Assembly (NCBI GenBank): GCA_018240285.1
Contig: JAFEGA010000004.1
Span: forward strand, 196,992 to 260,991
Direction: 5' to 3'
DNA length: 64,000 nt
Source: Pseudomonadota bacterium
GTDB lineage: Bacteria > Pseudomonadota > Gammaproteobacteria > Burkholderiales > Nitrosomonadaceae
In this document: in pieces, positions 52,464 through 61,173 of the stretch
How the letters are laid out: the number at the start of each line of letters is the position of its first letter
Position numbering within the stretch: the first letter of the stretch is position 1
Made by a program: the position numbers and the translations under genes
The notes under the pieces: generated by a model
Seen by the model: only the letters and a program-made list of their open reading frames with translations
The model's database searches: none
Told to the model about the DNA's origin: nothing

Positions 52464-53129
52464 ATGGTTGACCGCACAAATCTGTACCGGATAGCGCCTT
52501 TCGGCGCGTACGTTTTTTTCATGATATTGGAAGATGTGTTATTGAAGTTCGGTTGGGAGCCGAGTGAATTGCGCATGCTCTACGCGGTGAAAATAACCAT
52601 TGTCGCCGGTATGCTGTGGGCGATGCGAAGCGCATACAGTGAATTACGCTGGCCGGGCGGCGCGGGTTTGCGCATTTGGTTTTCCGCTCTGGTTGCCGGT
52701 ACCGTAGTATTTATCGCGTGGATTAATCTGACGGCGGATTGGATGGTGATGGGCGAGGCCGTGGGTTTCGATCCGCGTGAGAACGGTGAGATCGACTGGT
52801 TTTTGGTGACGGTGCGAATTATCGGTGCGGCGCTGGTAGTGCCGGTAATGGAAGAATTATTCTGGCGGTCGTTTCTGATGCGCTGGATCGAGCATCCCAA
52901 TTTTCTGGCGGTTAATCCGGCGCAGATAGGAATTAAAGCGCTCGGCATCAGTGCGGTCTTGTTTGCGTTGGCACACAGCTTATGGTTTGCCGGATTGTTT
53001 GCCGGTATGGTTTACGGTCTGTTGTATATGCGCAGCAAAACCTTATGGCTGCCGATTCTGGCGCACGCGGTTACCAACGGGATACTGGGCGTGTGGATTG
53101 TGGCGACGGGCAACTGGGGTTTTTGGTAG
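52464..53129 (+). CDS. CAAX prenyl protease-related protein (PEP-CTERM associated type)
   Basis: The 221-residue integral membrane protein has CPBP/Rce1-type motifs: MEELFWRSFLMRW near residue 132, FALAHSLWFAGLFAGMVYGLLY near residue 168, and LWLPILAHAVTNGILG near residue 195. The overall form matches the group of CAAX-protease-related proteins that occur in genomes with exosortase/PEP-CTERM sorting. It could act in processing or membrane-protein quality control. A PEP-CTERM substrate is encoded in element B of the same window. It is followed by a strong bidirectional terminator. Confidence 0.82.
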   Translation: MVDRTNLYRIAPFGAYVFFMILEDVLLKFGWEPSELRMLYAVKITIVAGMLWAMRSAYSELRWPGGAGLRIWFSALVAGTVVFIAWINLTADWMVMGEAVGFDPRENGEIDWFLVTVRIIGAALVVPVMEELFWRSFLMRWIEHPNFLAVNPAQIGIKALGISAVLFALAHSLWFAGLFAGMVYGLLYMRSKTLWLPILAHAVTNGILGVWIVATGNWGFW

Positions 53130-53132
53130 AAG

Positions 53133-53167
53133 AAAAGCCGGTGAGAAAAAAATTCTCACCGGCTTTT
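53133..53167. terminator. bidirectional terminator between the CAAX-type and PilZ genes
   Basis: Bases 53133-53147 and 53153-53167 are perfectly complementary (15 bp) with a 5-base A loop; A-rich and T-rich ends suit both directions. It fills the space between two convergent stop codons. Confidence 0.88.
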
Positions 53168-53970
53168 TAAATGATGTTTTCGGGATGCTCGACAATTTCT
53201 TGATAAATCAGGTGGCGTAACGCGAATACTTGATCCGGCTTGATACCGGTATATTCAACACCGGAGCAGATTATTTTCTGATTTTTCTTTGTACTTTGCT
53301 TGGCGGACCGGATGACAGCCTTGATGAACAATGGTATCTCCCGGTCATGTACTGAAATCACAAAAGATAGTGTAACTACTGAACCTAGTGTGCCCAAAGG
53401 GAGGTGAGAAGTGATACCGGCGCCGCAGATACTAAGATCGCTGATGGTGATCGGAATTGCTTTCTCAGCCACGGTTGCTTGGAGATTGCACTTAATTCTC
53501 CGTGACTTGCGGATGCTTTGATCTTGTATATCTTTGGGGAAAGACAAATGCAGGTATTTAAAAGGCACTTTGATGATTTTGTCGACAAAAACGGTGAATT
53601 TGTAGGCATACTGCCCCGTGATCAAACGCACATGAATTTGATCGCCTTCAATAAAGGGTTCGCCGATTAACTGATCGGATGCCGGCATAGAGACAATCAA
53701 GGTGCTGTCTTGCACATAGCCGATCATGGAAGTTGCGTACGAGTTGCTCTCACCGGAATTTTTTGCATATGTGGCTAAAGTAAGATGCATTTTGTGACCT
53801 ACTTTAAGGTGCATATCTTTAAAGTTGATTTTTTCCGGTTGATTCGTAGTGATTCCTGTCTGTTCTTGGTCTTGTTTTTGAATGCGGAAAATCGGCGGCT
53901 CTTCCAGTTGTTTCAACTCATCTTCGGTTTTAAAGATGTAATCGCGTTTTTGTATGGGTATCAATTCCAT
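53167..53970 (-). CDS. PilZ-domain protein (YcgR-like)
   Basis: The 267-residue protein has an N-terminal YcgR-like domain (about residues 50-145, KVGHKMHLTL...SYATSMIGYVQDSTLIVSMPAS) and a C-terminal PilZ domain (about 150-262). The c-di-GMP-binding pattern is present: RKSRR near residue 155 and DLSICGAGI near residue 178. Proteins of this shape slow or stop motility, or control adhesion, when c-di-GMP rises. No flagellar gene is nearby. A diguanylate cyclase is encoded at 59504 in this window. Confidence 0.87.
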   Translation of the reverse strand: MELIPIQKRDYIFKTEDELKQLEEPPIFRIQKQDQEQTGITTNQPEKINFKDMHLKVGHKMHLTLATYAKNSGESNSYATSMIGYVQDSTLIVSMPASDQLIGEPFIEGDQIHVRLITGQYAYKFTVFVDKIIKVPFKYLHLSFPKDIQDQSIRKSRRIKCNLQATVAEKAIPITISDLSICGAGITSHLPLGTLGSVVTLSFVISVHDREIPLFIKAVIRSAKQSTKKNQKIICSGVEYTGIKPDQVFALRHLIYQEIVEHPENII

Positions 53971-54380
53971 GATCGCATACTCAAAGTTAATAATATTAGC
54001 TATAAAGAATGTTAATCGGTTGTTAACTATTATTGGAGCCGCTTTTAGCGGAATGGTTATTTCAAAACTTTAACTATAGTAGATATATTGAATGATTAAG
54101 ATTTGTAAGAATCTATGAAAATTCTTCTTGAGAGTTGTAGGAAAAATTAAAGTCCGGGTATATATTTCCGCTGATATTTTAGTTTTAGCAGCGGGTAAAA
54201 ATATCGATCGAAATTACACAATTCATTTGTGTTGTATTTTTTCTGACAGGTCAAATATCCCGATTGCCTTACATTGACCCTTCAAGCGGTTCAGTGTTAG
54301 AGTTCAGTCCATATGCAGATTATGGTTTTTGTATTCTGTTATTTGTATCTTTTTTATAGCTTTTTAAGGAGGAGGGGGGG
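53971..54380. other. AT-rich non-coding stretch upstream of the porin
   Basis: No gene is supported in these 410 bases. The stretch contains the divergent upstream regions of the PilZ and porin genes. A small CACAA/TTGTG hairpin lies near 54227-54233 followed by T-rich sequence. The end carries the strong AAGGAGGAG ribosome-binding site of the porin. Confidence 0.5.
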
Positions 54381-55772
54381 ATGATATATAAAACGATCTA
54401 CAAAAACCAAATGACTCATGCTGTGGCGGGTGGGTTGCTGCTTGGCATGAGTTCATTTGGTATTGAAGCTAACACCAACAGTGTGATGGGAAATATCGAA
54501 AGCAGCAGTAACGCTTTTATGAATGCCATAAAAAACAGCGGTATCAGATTCGGCGGCTGGGTTCATGGCGGAGCGACATTCAATCCCTATCAAACGGACG
54601 GTTTTAACGGTCCGGTGACATTTGCCGATCAAGCAAACAGAGTGCAAATGAATCAGTTGAATTTCTTTCTGGAGCGTGCGGTCAGGACAGAAGGAAAAGA
54701 TTGGGACATCGGTTTTCGTGCCGATTTTATGTTTGGAACGGATGCAATCTTTACCCAAGCCTATGGCAATCCTCCATTCGATATAAACGATGGCAGGCCA
54801 TTAGCCGATCGGGGTAACTGGGATCTGGGAATATGCTGTAGCTCCTTGCGTACTTATGGCATTGCAATTCCTCAAGCGTATGCCGAAGTCTATGCGCCTG
54901 TCGGTAACGGACTGAATATCAAAGTAGGGCATTTTTATACGCCTATCGGATATGAAACGGTGCCAGCGCCAAACAACTTTTTTTATACGCATGCTTATAC
55001 TATGCAATATGGTGAGCCTTTCACGCATATGGGTGTGCTCAGCAACTATACCATTAATAAAAATTTTACTGCGATGGCAGGTGCGATCGGCGGCAGCGGC
55101 ACAGGCGGCTGGGATGGTAATTTTGACAAGCAGATGGAGAATTGGGGCGGTATCGGTGGCGTAACCTGGACCAGTGACGATCGCAAAACTTCTTTCAATG
55201 TCAGTGGTACTGGCAGTACAACTTCTACACGCAACAGCAGTTTCTGGGGGATGTACAGTATAGTCCTGAAGCATATGCTGACGGACAAGACGCATTTAGT
55301 CGTGCAGCATGACCATGGATTTGCTGATAATGTGCTGCTGGCTAACCTCAAGTACGGCGGTGTAGTCAAAGATGCGGAATGGTACGGCGTTAATATGCAT
55401 CTTTATTACGATTTAACACCGGATTTGTCGATCGGTGCACGTGGTGAATGGTTTCGCGACCGGGATGGTTTCCGGGTTATTGCCCCAGGACGGGTGGGAT
55501 TGGCGACCAATCACCTTGGTAACAGCTATGCATTAGGGGGCGGGACTCAACTGGCAATCAGTACGCCAGCCGATTATTATGCGGTTACCGTCGGTGCAAA
55601 TTGGAAAGCAGCCAAAACACTGAATCTTCAATGGAAAGGGTTAAAGAATCTGAATATTCGTCCCAATTTCCGCTATGACCGGGCGGAATCGCTGCATACG
55701 GCAACGTACAGGCCATTTGGCGGAAATAAGGATCAATTTTTATTTTCACTGGATGCCATCTTGCCTTTCTGA
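54381..55772 (+). CDS. outer-membrane beta-barrel porin (BBP2/OmpL-like)
   Basis: The 463-residue protein has a signal peptide (hydrophobic part HAVAGGLLLGMSSFGIEA) and a body of alternating amphipathic beta strands typical of the beta-barrel porin-2 family. Marks include GIRFGGWVHGGATFNP, FFLERAVRTEGKDWDIGFRADFMFGTD, an IPQAYAEVYAPVGNGLNIKVGHFYTPIGYE segment and a C-terminal aromatic residue (ILPF) as used for barrel insertion. These porins are abundant in ammonia oxidisers. The pore's solute is unknown. A very strong ribosome-binding site suggests high expression; a terminator follows. Confidence 0.85.
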   Translation: MIYKTIYKNQMTHAVAGGLLLGMSSFGIEANTNSVMGNIESSSNAFMNAIKNSGIRFGGWVHGGATFNPYQTDGFNGPVTFADQANRVQMNQLNFFLERAVRTEGKDWDIGFRADFMFGTDAIFTQAYGNPPFDINDGRPLADRGNWDLGICCSSLRTYGIAIPQAYAEVYAPVGNGLNIKVGHFYTPIGYETVPAPNNFFYTHAYTMQYGEPFTHMGVLSNYTINKNFTAMAGAIGGSGTGGWDGNFDKQMENWGGIGGVTWTSDDRKTSFNVSGTGSTTSTRNSSFWGMYSIVLKHMLTDKTHLVVQHDHGFADNVLLANLKYGGVVKDAEWYGVNMHLYYDLTPDLSIGARGEWFRDRDGFRVIAPGRVGLATNHLGNSYALGGGTQLAISTPADYYAVTVGANWKAAKTLNLQWKGLKNLNIRPNFRYDRAESLHTATYRPFGGNKDQFLFSLDAILPF

Positions 55773-55810
55773 GGAATGGAAATATGATGCATGAATTGAT
55801 TAGTAAAACA

Positions 55811-55838
55811 AAAATGCGCCTGTAGGCGCATTTTTTTT
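55811..55838. terminator. terminator between the porin and rluD
   Basis: AAAATGCGCC (55811-55820) and GGCGCATTTT (55825-55834) form a perfect 10-bp stem with a TGTA loop, followed by T residues on the plus strand and by T on the minus strand. It serves two convergent genes. Confidence 0.85.
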
Positions 55839-56859
55839 ATTCTGCATCTTCCGGCTTATCGTAATACTGCAATTCCTGTAATAAACGATCCATATCATCC
55901 GGAATAGTACTTTCCCACTGTACGATCTCTCCGCTATACGGGTGTGTCAACACAAGCCGCGCGGCATGCAGCGCCTGCCTGGGGAAACTCATTAAGATTT
56001 GCCCGATTGCTGGATTGGTATTTTTGGGTTTGCCGCTATAAACCGGATCGCCTGCCAGCGGATATCCAATAGACTGCATATGCACGCGTATTTGATGCGT
56101 GCGGCCTGTTTCGAGACTGCATTGAAGCAGCGTGCAACCGGTAAAGTTTTCGATCACCCGGTAGTGCGTGCATGCCGGTTTCCCTTTGGCTGTGACCGCC
56201 ATTTTGGTGCGGTGAACCGGGTGGCGGCCTATGGGCGCGTCGACGCTGCCGGCTTGTTTAACTTCTCCCAACACTAACGCCAGATAATCGCGCTTCACCG
56301 TGCGCTGCTGCAATTGACGCACGAGACTGGTTTGCGCCTCGAGCGTTTTGGCAACAACCAATAATCCGCTGGTGTCTTTGTCCAGACGATGAACGATACC
56401 GGCGCGCGGCACTTTCTCCAATTGCGGCGCATGATGCAGGAGCGCATTTAGCAAAGTACCTTGCCAGTTGCCATTTCCCGGGTGGGTGACCAGACCGGCG
56501 GGCTTGTTGATCACGATGAGCGTTTCATCCTCATAGTGGATCGGCAGGCTGATCGCTTCGGCAGCGTGCTTGGATTCGGCGGGATTGTCTTGCGGCGTGA
56601 TCAGTACTTGTTCGTTTCCCCACACTTTCTGTTTGACGCTGGTTTTCCGGCCGTCCAGCTTGATCCGATCCTCGCTGATCCAAGCTTGCAGCCGGTTACG
56701 CGACCAACTGGGTAGCAGCTTTGCCAGAACCTGATCCAGACGTTGCCCGGCATAATCGGAAGGAATTGTCAGCGCAATGGTATCCGGCACCGATTCATGG
56801 CATGCGGATGGCTTTGCGCTATAATCCCCGGATGTATCTTTGTTTTTAACGGAATTCAT
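55837..56859 (-). CDS. rluD: 23S rRNA pseudouridine synthase RluD
   Basis: RluD makes pseudouridines 1911, 1915 and 1917 in helix 69 of 23S rRNA. The protein has an S4 RNA-binding domain (RLDQVLAKLLPSWSRNRLQAWISEDRIKLDG) and the catalytic domain with Asp in IVHRLDKDTSGLLVVAK. The start is uncertain: ATG at 56859 or 56862 gives about 340 residues with a short unconserved leader, and lies within two bases of the divergent bamD start; a GTG about 20 codons later would also fit. The longer frame to 56943 is antisense to bamD. Confidence 0.9.
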   Translation of the reverse strand: MNSVKNKDTSGDYSAKPSACHESVPDTIALTIPSDYAGQRLDQVLAKLLPSWSRNRLQAWISEDRIKLDGRKTSVKQKVWGNEQVLITPQDNPAESKHAAEAISLPIHYEDETLIVINKPAGLVTHPGNGNWQGTLLNALLHHAPQLEKVPRAGIVHRLDKDTSGLLVVAKTLEAQTSLVRQLQQRTVKRDYLALVLGEVKQAGSVDAPIGRHPVHRTKMAVTAKGKPACTHYRVIENFTGCTLLQCSLETGRTHQIRVHMQSIGYPLAGDPVYSGKPKNTNPAIGQILMSFPRQALHAARLVLTHPYSGEIVQWESTIPDDMDRLLQELQYYDKPEDAE

Positions 56860-56860
56860 C

Positions 56861-57682
56861 ATGTTGCGTATTTTAGCTTTTATTCTGCTGTTAACGTTAT
56901 CCGCCTGTAAATTGTTGCCGGAAGGGTTGTTGTCGGAACGCACGGAAGATCAGCAGGATTGGTCGGCCAATAAGTTTTATTCGGAAGCAAAAGATAAGCT
57001 GAATGAGGGCAATTATTCCGCGGCTATCAAATTGTATGAATCGCTGGAAGCGCGTTATCCCTATGGCCGGATAGCGCAGCAGGCGCAGCTTGAAATTGCC
57101 TATGCGCATTATAAAAATGATGAACCGGCTTCGGCAATCGCGGCGGCAGACCGGTTTATCAAATTGCATCCCAATCACTCGAACGTGGATTATGCTTATT
57201 ACATCAAAGCACTGGCGGGTTTTAACGATAACTGGGGCATGATGGGTGCATTGATGCGGGGACCGCTGAAGCAGGACATGAGCGAGCGTGATTCAAGAGC
57301 GTCGTATGAATCGTTTGAAAATTTCAAGGAACTGGTATCGCGTTTCCCGGATAGCAAATATACGCCCGATGCCAGGCAACGGATGGCCTACCTGCTGAAC
57401 TCCATCGCCATGAATGAGGTTCATGTGGCACGTTATTATATGAAGCGCAAAGCGTACATTGCCGCAGCCAACCGGGCGCAAAATGTGGTGAAGGAATATC
57501 CCCGCACACCGGCTACCGAAGAGGCTTTGTATATCATGATCAGAGCCTATGACGCACTGCAAATGCATGACTTGCGCGACGATGCGGAACGCGTGATGCG
57601 GTTGAATTTCCGGAACAGCTACTATCTGGCCGAATTGCCCGAGGTGGGCGGGAAAAAATGGTGGGAGTTCTGGAAAAACTGA
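56861..57682 (+). CDS. bamD: outer-membrane assembly lipoprotein BamD
   Basis: BamD is an essential TPR lipoprotein of the BAM complex that folds beta-barrel proteins into the outer membrane. The 273-residue protein has a lipoprotein signal (MLRILAFILLLTLSAC, Cys16) and TPR-like repeats (KFYSEAKDKLNEGNYSAAIKLYESLEARYPYGRIAQQAQLEIAYAHY and later FKELVSRFPDSKYTPDARQRM). It is divergent from rluD with almost no space between starts, the usual bacterial bamD-rluD layout. The start at 56861 places the lipobox correctly. Confidence 0.94.
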   Translation: MLRILAFILLLTLSACKLLPEGLLSERTEDQQDWSANKFYSEAKDKLNEGNYSAAIKLYESLEARYPYGRIAQQAQLEIAYAHYKNDEPASAIAAADRFIKLHPNHSNVDYAYYIKALAGFNDNWGMMGALMRGPLKQDMSERDSRASYESFENFKELVSRFPDSKYTPDARQRMAYLLNSIAMNEVHVARYYMKRKAYIAAANRAQNVVKEYPRTPATEEALYIMIRAYDALQMHDLRDDAERVMRLNFRNSYYLAELPEVGGKKWWEFWKN

Positions 57683-57719
57683 TGTCTGGTCATCATGCCC
57701 GGGTTATTTCCCGATAATC

Positions 57720-58154
57720 TCACAAGTGGACGGCAAGCACATCGCATTGCGCGTGGTATAAAATTTCCTTGGCCGTTGAGCCCATCAGTACGGCCAGTCC
57801 ATGACGGCCATGAGAGCCGGTGACGATCAGATCGATATGTTCTTGCGCGGCCAGCCGGATGATTTCCTGCTGCGGCTCGCCCCAGATCAACCAGCGCCTT
57901 GCCGGTGCGATACCCAGTTGATCGCTGATTTGGATCAATTTGTTTTTTTCTGCTTCCAAAAGCTCATCCGGTGACTTTTCATGAAGTGGAATCACCGTTC
58001 CGTAAGGGGTGCCGGGCATCGGGATGTTGTCCAATACGTGAACGATGTGGAGCTGGGCATTGAACTGCTCCGCCAGCGATTGCGCTTTTTGTCCGACATA
58101 ATGACCTTGATCGGAAAAATCGATCGCGAGCAGAATATTTTGATAGTGCGTCAT
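57720..58154 (-). CDS. universal stress protein (UspA family)
   Basis: The 144-residue protein begins MTHYQNILLAIDFSDQG and carries the ATP-binding pattern G-x-x-G-x(9)-G-S-T in TGSHGRHGLAVLMGSTAKEI near residue 113. USP proteins of this type bind ATP and help survival under stress by unknown means. It stands alone, on the opposite strand to bamD. Confidence 0.9.
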   Translation of the reverse strand: MTHYQNILLAIDFSDQGHYVGQKAQSLAEQFNAQLHIVHVLDNIPMPGTPYGTVIPLHEKSPDELLEAEKNKLIQISDQLGIAPARRWLIWGEPQQEIIRLAAQEHIDLIVTGSHGRHGLAVLMGSTAKEILYHAQCDVLAVHL

Positions 58155-58270
58155 GTTGAGTTTTTACTTATTGAATGGGTATGAAAGTGGAAAAGCGCAT
58201 TCTAAAACAGGTGGGCACTTTATCATACTCACGATGCCGTGAGCGGCCATGGTTGAAGGCTTTACCGTCA

Positions 58271-59140
58271 TCAATCGTGGTTGCGGCGCAGATAAGCGGC
58301 CAGAAAATCGCTGACACGCTGCTCGTATTCCCGGCCGGCGTAGCTGTGCATATTGAAATGCCATGCACCGGGGACGATCCAGAGTTCTTTAGGAAATCTC
58401 GCTGCGGCGTACAGGCGTTCGGTTTCCGCTTGCGTGGTGTGCGCATCGCGCGTGCCGGAAATAAACAACACGGGCGAATTCAAATCATTGATCCGCGTAA
58501 TCGGACTCAACTGCTCCGGCGCGGTGTCCAGATAAAAAGACAGCTGCCACAGCACGAGCGGCAGCAGGATCGATCCGTGCTCGCCAAAATGCAGTTTTAA
58601 CCGGTTATTGACGGCTTCTTCAATCGTGGGATGCAGTGACTCCAGAATGACGGCATCCAGTTTCAGATTCCGTTTGGCAAGCACAATTGCAGCGGCGCCC
58701 AAGGAAGCGCCGATGGCGCCGATTCGTTCGGACGGGAAAGTTGTACGCAGATAGGCAACCGATGCTTCGACATTTTCCGATTCGCGCAAGCCGAATGTAA
58801 TGTTATCGCCAGGAGTTTCGCCATGCGCTTGCAGATCGATAAATAAAACACTATATCCTTGATCTTTCAGAAAGCGCGCCCGGCTCAGCATTTCCAGCCG
58901 GTTGCTGCGCATCGAATGCACCAGCAGCACCGCGCCGCCACCGGGTTTGCCGCGAACCAGCCAGCCATGTACGGCGGATCCGTCCGCTGCGGGAATTTCT
59001 ACCGGCTCAACCGGAAAATCTGCAGACAGGGTGCCGACTGCGGTGGATGCCGGCGCGGTCAGGAGAGGGCCGGTGGCGAATAGTGCAAGTGTGATTCCGG
59101 CGATAGCGGCCAGAACCGGAAAAAGTGTTTTGTGTTGCAT
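58271..59140 (-). CDS. alpha/beta hydrolase, membrane-anchored or exported
   Basis: The 289-residue protein has an N-terminal hydrophobic segment (about residues 7-28, signal peptide or anchor). Its alpha/beta-hydrolase fold has the nucleophile Ser in GAIGASLGAA (near residue 147), Asp in ISGTRDAHT (near residue 230) and His in GAWHFNMHSY (near residue 260). LLVHSMRSNRLEMLSRARFL near residue 72 forms the oxyanion side. The substrate is unknown. Such proteins are often annotated as serine aminopeptidase S33-like. Confidence 0.83.
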   Translation of the reverse strand: MQHKTLFPVLAAIAGITLALFATGPLLTAPASTAVGTLSADFPVEPVEIPAADGSAVHGWLVRGKPGGGAVLLVHSMRSNRLEMLSRARFLKDQGYSVLFIDLQAHGETPGDNITFGLRESENVEASVAYLRTTFPSERIGAIGASLGAAAIVLAKRNLKLDAVILESLHPTIEEAVNNRLKLHFGEHGSILLPLVLWQLSFYLDTAPEQLSPITRINDLNSPVLFISGTRDAHTTQAETERLYAAARFPKELWIVPGAWHFNMHSYAGREYEQRVSDFLAAYLRRNHD

Positions 59141-59503
59141 AAATGCTAAATAGTGGTGATTGCTTTCGATGGAGTTGACAGAGGTGATAATGAACTCATT
59201 TAATTAATGATAAACAAACTAATAGAGTGATAATTCTCAAATTTTACTTTCAGATCACTGCATGATGATAATGAAAGTTAAAAGTAAATTAATTTAGTGA
59301 CCGGTTTTTCGGTATTAAATTGTCAGATTGAATTTTCATTTTTTGAATACACTGCATGCAGATGTAGGAAAAGTGGTAAAGAAAGCGTTAGCTTGCTGCA
59401 ATGGCAGCTTCGCTTTTACTGCCGAAGCGCCGCAGGCGTTATCGTAGAACCCATTAATCTTGTACATTAAACTGCAATGACTGGATAGGACTGGTACATT
59501 ATC
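59141..59503. other. non-coding stretch between the hydrolase and the diguanylate cyclase
   Basis: These 363 bases carry no supported gene. They are AT-rich except for a block with two short inverted pairs (GCTGC/GCAGC and CTTCG/CGAAG) near 59394-59428. The promoter of the cyclase gene should lie at its right end. Confidence 0.45.
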
Positions 59504-61165
59504 ATGATTACTAAAGAGCACAAAGAATTTCAAGAAAGAATGCGTTCGCTGTTAGCGGCATTTGCGCAAGAATTACCGCAGCGCATTGGTGAGATTGAGT
59601 CGCTATGGAGTAGGCTGCGAGCTGGGTGGGACACCAAGGCTTTGCAGGAAATGCATCGTTCCGTGCATCATTTAGTGAGTAATGGCAAGACCTTTGGCTA
59701 TCCGGAACTTAGTGTCGAAGCGCGTGCATTGGAGCAAATTCTGAAGCGCATGCTGGTGGAAACGATTCCGGCGGATGATGCGCTGGCAAATCACATTTTG
59801 CAGCAGATCGATGCTTTGAAACGCTTTTCAAATGAACAGAGTTCCTCGTCTGCGGACAATGCTGCTGTTACGCATGACGAAAACACATTTTTGCCGGATG
59901 CACCGGCTTCCAATCTGATCTTTGTCGTGGAAGCCGATATCGAAGCCGCGCAGGAGCTTGCGCTGCAACTGCGCTATTACGGTTATGAAGTGGAAGTATT
60001 CAATCATTTGGATAAATTCCGTGCCGCGATCCAGCAACGGCCACATGCCATTGTCCTGATGGACATCGAGTTTCCGGAAGACGAAATGGGCGGTATTCTG
60101 ATCATGGAACAGATTCAGAAAGAATTGGTTTGCCCGGCCCGGGTGATTTTTATCTCGACGCACGACGATATGGCATACCGGCTGGGTGCGGTGCGCACCG
60201 GCGGGGTGGCGTATTTCACTAAACCGATCAACTCCAGTGAACTGATCGATCAACTGGATTTGATTACCGCTTCGCAAATTCAGGATCCGTTCCGGGTGCT
60301 GATCGTGGACGATAGTCCAACGATATTGTCGTACCATGCCACGATCCTCGAGCAGGCCGGGATGCTGGTCAAAACCGTGGCGGAACCGATGAATCTGTTG
60401 CGCGCGTTGAACGATTTTAATCCCGATCTGATTCTGATGGATTTGTATATGCCAGGTTGCAATGGTGTTGAATTGGCGCGAGTGATCCGGCAGATCGACG
60501 GCTTCCTGAGCACGCCGATTGTTTATCTATCTTCCGAGAATGACTTCAACACGCAAGCGGAAGCCATGAGTTTGTGCGGCGACGATTTTCTGGTCAAGCC
60601 GATAGACGCCGCGCATTTGGTTTCGGCGGTGACGATGCGCGCCACGCGCGCGCGTTTTTTGCGTTCGCTGATGATCCATGACGGCTTAACCGGTCTGCTC
60701 AATCACACCGCCATCAAGGAAGAACTGGCGCGCGAGGTGATCCGCTCGAGCCGGTTGAATTCACCGCTATCGCTAGCGATGGTGGATATCGATTTCTTCA
60801 AGAAAGTTAATGATACCTACGGCCATGCCGCAGGCGATCGCGTGCTGAAGAGTCTGGCGCGGTTGCTGAAGCAGCGGCTGCGTGAAACGGACATCGTCGG
60901 ACGTTACGGCGGGGAAGAATTCGCCGTGATCATGAACGATACCGATGCGGCATCGGCGGCCAAAGTCATCGATGAGATCCGCACAGTTTTCTCGCGCTTG
61001 CTGCACCTGAGCCACGATAAGGAGTTTTCGGTCAATTTCAGTTGCGGGATTGCCGATCTCGCGCATTTTTCCGACGCCGTGAGCTTGAGCGAAGCGGCGG
61101 ACAAAGCGCTGTATCAAGCGAAACAGCGCGGCCGCAACAAGGTGGTTGTGAATTCCGGGGACTGA
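59504..61165 (+). CDS. HPt-REC-REC-GGDEF diguanylate cyclase response regulator
   Basis: The 553-residue protein joins an N-terminal HPt-like domain (phospho-acceptor His in MHRSVHHLVSNGKTFGY, near residue 54), a first receiver domain (Asp in IVLMDIEFPEDEMGG, near residue 187), a second receiver domain (Asp in LILMDLYMPGCNG, near residue 312) and a GGDEF domain. The active site GGEEF near residue 468 is intact, and an inhibitory RETD I-site lies five residues before it. It should make c-di-GMP in response to phosphorelay, with product inhibition. The kinase partner is not adjacent. A PilZ receptor is encoded at 53167. Confidence 0.9.
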   Translation: MITKEHKEFQERMRSLLAAFAQELPQRIGEIESLWSRLRAGWDTKALQEMHRSVHHLVSNGKTFGYPELSVEARALEQILKRMLVETIPADDALANHILQQIDALKRFSNEQSSSSADNAAVTHDENTFLPDAPASNLIFVVEADIEAAQELALQLRYYGYEVEVFNHLDKFRAAIQQRPHAIVLMDIEFPEDEMGGILIMEQIQKELVCPARVIFISTHDDMAYRLGAVRTGGVAYFTKPINSSELIDQLDLITASQIQDPFRVLIVDDSPTILSYHATILEQAGMLVKTVAEPMNLLRALNDFNPDLILMDLYMPGCNGVELARVIRQIDGFLSTPIVYLSSENDFNTQAEAMSLCGDDFLVKPIDAAHLVSAVTMRATRARFLRSLMIHDGLTGLLNHTAIKEELAREVIRSSRLNSPLSLAMVDIDFFKKVNDTYGHAAGDRVLKSLARLLKQRLRETDIVGRYGGEEFAVIMNDTDAASAAKVIDEIRTVFSRLLHLSHDKEFSVNFSCGIADLAHFSDAVSLSEAADKALYQAKQRGRNKVVVNSGD

Positions 61166-61173
61166 TCGTTCCG

